Shown here: positions 61,473 through 64,000 of the stretch, piece by piece
How the letters are laid out: the number at the start of each line of letters is the position of its first letter
How positions within the stretch are numbered: the stretch's first letter is position 1
NCBI RefSeq assembly: GCF_000379465.1
Contig: NZ_KB905381.1
Coordinates: 744,001-808,000 of the forward strand
Direction of reading: 5' to 3'
DNA: 64,000 nucleotides
Source: Sciscionella marina DSM 45152
GTDB taxonomy: Bacteria; Actinomycetota; Actinomycetes; Mycobacteriales; Pseudonocardiaceae
Notes under the pieces: generated by a model
Database searches by the model: none
Seen by the model: the letters and a program-made list of their open reading frames with translations, nothing else
What the model was told of the DNA's origin: nothing
Made by a program: the position numbers and the translations under genes

Positions 61473-62599
61473 CGCGGGGCTCCGATCGGTTCGGCGGCCA
61501 GTTCGCGTTCCTTCTCCCGCACGATGGGGATCACCGTCTTCCCGAAATGTTCCAGGTCTTCGAGGTAGTGCAGGAAACCGAGCAGGATCAGGTTCGCCCC
61601 GCGCCGCTTGTACTCGATGATCCGGTCGGCGACCTGTTCCGGGGTGCCGATGAGCCCGGTACGGAACCCGTCGTTGTACTGCACCAGGTCCTCGAAGCCC
61701 GAGTCCGCCCACATTCCCTTGCCGTCCCCGGTCGCCTGGCCGGCCTGGCGGACCGATTCGCGGAAGCCGTTCACCGCGCCGGTGTCGGCCTTGTCGACGA
61801 TCTCCCGCAGCAGTGCGCGGGCCTGCTGCTCGGTGTCCCGCACGATCGCGAACCCGTTGAGCCCGATGCGCACCGCGTGCCCGTTCTGCTCGGCGTACCC
61901 GCGGACGTCGGAGACCTGTTCGGTGAAGCCCTCGAAATCTTTTCCGTTCGACAAATACCAGTCGGATACCCGGCCGGCGAGCTTTCGCGCGGCGGTCGAA
62001 TTACCGCCCTGGAATATCTCGGGATGCGCCCTTCCGGGTACCTCGGCCGGTTGCGGGCGGAGGCTGAAATCGTTGATCCGGTAGAAATCGCCGCGAAAGG
62101 TGAAATTGGCGCCGGTCCACAACCCGCGGAGTATCCGGATGAATTCCTCGGTCCTGCGGTAGCGTTCGTCGTGTTCGAGCCACGGCTCGCCGAGTCCGGT
62201 GAACTCGTCTTTGAACCAGCCGGAGACGATGTTCACCGCGAAGCGGCCGCCGGAGAGCTGATCGGCGGTGATGCCGAACTTGGCGAGGATCCCCGGATGC
62301 CACAGTCCCGGATGCGCGGCCACGATGAGCTTGAGTTTCTCGGTCGCGAACAGCAGTCCGAGGCTGAACGCGGCCGGATCGTGCTGCTGGGCCGCGCCGT
62401 AGGAAGAGGCGTAGCGGACCTGGGAGAGCGCGTAGGAGAACCCGGAACGCTCGGCGAGCTTGGCGAGTTCGGTGTTGTAGTCGAAGCCCCAGTCGGTGCG
62501 CTGTTCGATGGTGCTGGTGACCAGGCCGCCGCTCACATTGGGCACCCAGTAGGCGAATTCGAGCGGCATGTCGAGGTATGGATTGGGTGCAGCGGTCAT
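61469..62599 (-). CDS. sfnG: FMNH2-dependent dimethylsulfone monooxygenase (SfnG-like)
   Basis: 376 residues of the bacterial luciferase-like, two-component flavin monooxygenase family: LEFAYWVPNVSGGLVTSTIE, AAHPGLWHPGILAKFGITAD, GRFAVNIVSGWFKDEFTGLG, HPEIFQGGNSTAARKLAG. SfnG converts dimethylsulfone to methanesulfinate when sulfate is short. ATG 62599 is preceded by CGGAGGAAAACA. The adjacent FMN reductase supplies FMNH2, and a 21-codon Cys-ended leader ORF precedes the pair, consistent with control by sulfur supply. Confidence 0.9.
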   Translation of the reverse strand: MTAAPNPYLDMPLEFAYWVPNVSGGLVTSTIEQRTDWGFDYNTELAKLAERSGFSYALSQVRYASSYGAAQQHDPAAFSLGLLFATEKLKLIVAAHPGLWHPGILAKFGITADQLSGGRFAVNIVSGWFKDEFTGLGEPWLEHDERYRRTEEFIRILRGLWTGANFTFRGDFYRINDFSLRPQPAEVPGRAHPEIFQGGNSTAARKLAGRVSDWYLSNGKDFEGFTEQVSDVRGYAEQNGHAVRIGLNGFAIVRDTEQQARALLREIVDKADTGAVNGFRESVRQAGQATGDGKGMWADSGFEDLVQYNDGFRTGLIGTPEQVADRIIEYKRRGANLILLGFLHYLEDLEHFGKTVIPIVREKERELAAEPIGAPR

Positions 62600-62645
62600 T
62601 GTTTTCCTCCGTTGCCGAATTGATTCCCTTTCCGAGATATTCGGT

Positions 62646-62711
62646 TCAGCGGCAGACGCCACCGGCAATACGGAGGAAATCGACGTATCGACGCCGGGTG
62701 AGGGGAATCAT
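62646..62711 (-). CDS. Cysteine-type leader peptide of the sfnG operon
   Basis: 21 codons, ATG 62711 to TGA 62646, reading MIPLTRRRYVDFLRIAGGVC then R. The core RRRxxDxxR plus a single Cys codon one residue from the end resembles the short leader peptides that precede sulfur-assimilation genes in streptomycetes and mycobacteria. In this setting a ribosome stalled at the Cys codon for lack of cysteinyl-tRNA would alter downstream structure or access to the sfnG ribosome site, 46 nt away. Expression is inferred from the pattern. Confidence 0.65.
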   Translation of the reverse strand: MIPLTRRRYVDFLRIAGGVCR

Positions 62712-62769
62712 GATTCGCAGTAGAACAGCAGGAGGGCACCTCGGTCATCCGCGTCCATCCGGTGGGACG

Positions 62770-62775
62770 CTACAC
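62770..62775 (+). promoter_or_regulatory. -10 box of rnpB
   Basis: TACACT ends 8 nt before the first base of the RNase P RNA stem P1 (62784), at the expected distance. A clear -35 is not seen. Confidence 0.5.
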
Positions 62776-62783
62776 TCGGTCTG

Positions 62784-63161
62784 CGAATGAGTCGGCCGGG
62801 CGGCCGCGGCGCGCGGTGTTCACCGGCGTCGAGGAAAGTCCGGACTCCACAGGGCAGGGTGGTTGCTAACGGCAACCCGGGGCGACCCGCGGGACAGTGC
62901 CACAGAAAACAGACCGCCTTCGCGCCGCCGGTTCCGGTGGCCGCGGAGGTAAGGGTGAAACGGCGGTGTAAGAGACCACCAGCATCCCGGGCGACCGGGA
63001 TGGCTCGGTAAACCCCACCCGGAGCAAGGCCAGACGCAGGCGGATGGCCCGTCCATGCCTGCGGGTAGGCCGCTGGAGCCTGTCGGTGACGGCAGGTCGA
63101 GATGGATGGCCGCCACCCGCGCGAGCGGGTACAGGATCCGGCTTACAGGCCGGCTCATTCG
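62784..63161 (+). ncRNA. rnpB: RNase P RNA (bacterial class A)
   Basis: About 378 nt. Conserved blocks: GAGGAAAGTCCGGACTCC near the 5' end, ACAGTGCCACAGAAAACAGA and the central AGGGTGAAACGGCGG with GTAAGAGACCACCAG. The ends pair: CGAATGAGTCGGCC (62784-62797) with GGCCGGCTCATTCG (63148-63161), forming stem P1. This RNA is the catalytic part of RNase P that matures the 5' ends of tRNAs. Neighbours on the left (sfnG) are divergent; the next gene on the right starts 390 bp on. Confidence 0.97.
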
Positions 63162-63553
63162 CCCAAGACCGTCCCCGGGCCCACCGGACCGAGCCGGACC
63201 GAGTCCCGGTGTGTCTCCGATCTCCGTGCGATATCGTGCGCTCCGCACGAACCGGGGCCGCCCCGGGGTCAGCGGCGCCGCGCTCGCCTGCGCGGATCGG
63301 CGGATGACTCTCAGTGGTCAAGATTCGATTGCGATGATCGGGTGACGAGCATTTCACTCTCACCCGGTTTCTGCCGATGATAGAGAAGGCTGACCATGCG
63401 CGCGCACCGAAGCGACTGGGCCAGGAGGTCGTTCACCGACTCGGGGCGACCCCCTTGCTACGCAAGGTTGCGACACGGTGTACTCGTGTGTGGCAGCGGC
63501 AGTACGGGACGCAATGCACGGGCAAACCGCCGAACGATGACCGGGAGCGCACG
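63162..63553. other. Intergenic region after rnpB
   Basis: Nothing gene-like with a credible start is seen. It holds a hairpin with arms CGGGTGA (63339-63345) and TCACCCG (63360-63366), followed by GTTTCTG, a possible late terminator for rnpB, and a small inverted repeat CCTTGC-TAC-GCAAGG (63453-63467). The last 20 bp contain GGGAG, the ribosome site of the next gene. Confidence 0.5.
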
Positions 63554-63829
63554 ATGATCGCCAGAGTCCATGACCAGCTGAGCTCGGTTCTTGCGGCAGG
63601 TGAGCTCGGCACCGGGGGCATCCAGAACTGGATCGTGAACAACATGATCCCGCTGCTGCTGCTCGCGGTCGCGCTGCTGCTGCTGTGGATGGGTGGCGGG
63701 CGAGGTGACAACGCCGGTGTGATGAAGCGGCTCGCCGGGGTCTTCGTCGCACTCGGCATCATCGGCCTCGCCCTGACCGGAGCCGGGGTGCATGTCAGCG
63801 AATGGCTTGCCGGCCTGTTCACCACCTGA
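63554..63829 (+). CDS. Small two-helix membrane protein of a secretion/conjugation-like cluster
   Basis: 91 residues: an amphipathic N-terminus (MIARVHDQLSSVLAAGELGT), helix IPLLLLAVALLLLWMGGG and helix LAGVFVALGIIGLALTGAGV. The layout (short N-terminus, two helices, small size) resembles VirB2/TrbC-like pilins and the small protein preceding SCO6880-type genes in streptomycetes. ATG 63554 has GGGAG 6 nt upstream. The next gene, 31 bp on, encodes a protein with an early membrane helix, in keeping with such a cluster. The assignment is an inference from size and context. Confidence 0.65.
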   Translation: MIARVHDQLSSVLAAGELGTGGIQNWIVNNMIPLLLLAVALLLLWMGGGRGDNAGVMKRLAGVFVALGIIGLALTGAGVHVSEWLAGLFTT

Positions 63830-63860
63830 CCCGATCCACTGGACATAGGTAGCGCTCAAC

Positions 63861-64000
63861 GTGCAAGTTCGTACCGATGACGAGGTCTATCGGGTCGATG
63901 CCGTCTGGCTCGGCCCGCCCAAGGTCACCTTCCCGTGGCGCGCCCGCTACGTAGCCTGGGGCGTCGGGTTGCTGATGTTTCTGCTGGTGCTCGTCGTCGA
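63861..64000 (+). CDS. Membrane-protein gene, 3' partial
   Basis: From GTG 63861 the frame is open to the window end: VQVRTDDEVYRVDAVWLGPP, then a basic KVTFPWRARYVAW and the helix GVGLLMFLLVLVV. This looks like the start of a PrgI/SCO6880-like or TrbC-associated membrane protein following the pilin-like gene. Only 46 residues are visible, so no function is assigned. Confidence 0.55.
   Translation, partial: MQVRTDDEVYRVDAVWLGPPKVTFPWRARYVAWGVGLLMFLLVLVV

Noticed and set aside
62605-63160. Protein-coding frames over the RNase P RNA region
   Set aside because: The conserved RNA blocks and the paired ends explain the sequence better; frames there have no family match or ribosome site.

Overview
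The window is about 70% GC with strongly G/C-biased third codon positions, many GTG starts and frequent apparently leaderless genes. It comes from a high-GC actinomycete, most likely of the Pseudonocardiales; the genus cannot be fixed from the sequence. Several gene orders match Mycobacterium: chorismate mutase / UvrD-PcrA helicase / M23 peptidase / sucC / sucD / DUF5336 / PerM-like / purN / purH (compare Rv0948c-Rv0957), and CobC-like aminotransferase / NIF3 / zinc-ribbon / histidine phosphatase (compare Rv2231c-Rv2228c). These blocks are the chromosomal core. Accessory genes have been inserted between their members.

Layout. 1-2.3 kb: a c-di-GMP GGDEF/EAL protein cut by the left edge. 2.4-5.8 kb: an OpuC-type osmoprotectant ABC transporter whose second permease gene carries an apparent 1-base frameshift. 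6.3-7.0 kb: a mazEF toxin-antitoxin pair between 45-bp direct repeats. 7.0-12.9 kb: a CitA/CitB-like two-component system with an IclR regulator, divergent from an SsuABC/NMT1-type transporter. 12.9-18.0 kb: guaA, then a PspC envelope-stress module (PspC protein, PspC-fused histidine kinase, LuxR regulator). 18-20 kb: a divergent EamA exporter / LysR pair. 20-25.2 kb: two receptor Ser/Thr kinases, a secreted-domain membrane protein and a PIG-L deacetylase. 25.2-28.2 kb: chorismate mutase and pcrA. 28.2-40.6 kb: an accessory stretch with a Phd/ParE-type pair, an Lnt-like enzyme, TetR/SnoaL, an OtrA-like ribosomal protection protein, WYL/DinB, a giant LuxR regulator, an MFS-NmrA fusion and a Dabb protein. 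40.6-48.6 kb: M23 peptidase, a large membrane protein, a B12-binding protein, sucCD and the division-linked DUF5336/PerM pair. 48.6-52.9 kb: a second insertion with a decayed SDR pseudogene, a tannase-like esterase and a TetR/flavin-monooxygenase pair. 52.9-57.6 kb: purNH, NmrA, LysR and PPOX genes. 57.6-63.2 kb: the CobC-like/NIF3/zinc-ribbon/phosphatase operon, an SfnG/FMN-reductase sulfur operon and the RNase P RNA gene. 63.5 kb to the end: a small membrane protein and the start of a further membrane-protein gene.

The richest layer is regulatory. (1) Chorismate mutase is preceded by a 23-codon leader ORF with a Phe-Phe-Tyr run, a mutually exclusive hairpin set and a perfect U6 terminator: a complete candidate ribosome-mediated attenuator. 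(2) The sfnG sulfur operon is preceded by a 21-codon leader ORF with an RRRYVDFLR core and a Cys codon next to its end. (3) A Ser/Thr kinase gene is preceded by a 77-bp tandem repeat that forms a chain of micro-ORFs joined by GTGA overlaps; a similar M(S/T)ELA micro-ORF overlaps pcrA. (4) Many starts lie 6-9 nt after a TANNNT -10 box, which predicts leaderless mRNAs. (5) Several divergent regulator/target pairs carry readable palindromic operators. No CRISPR array, tRNA gene, transposase or phage structural gene was seen.
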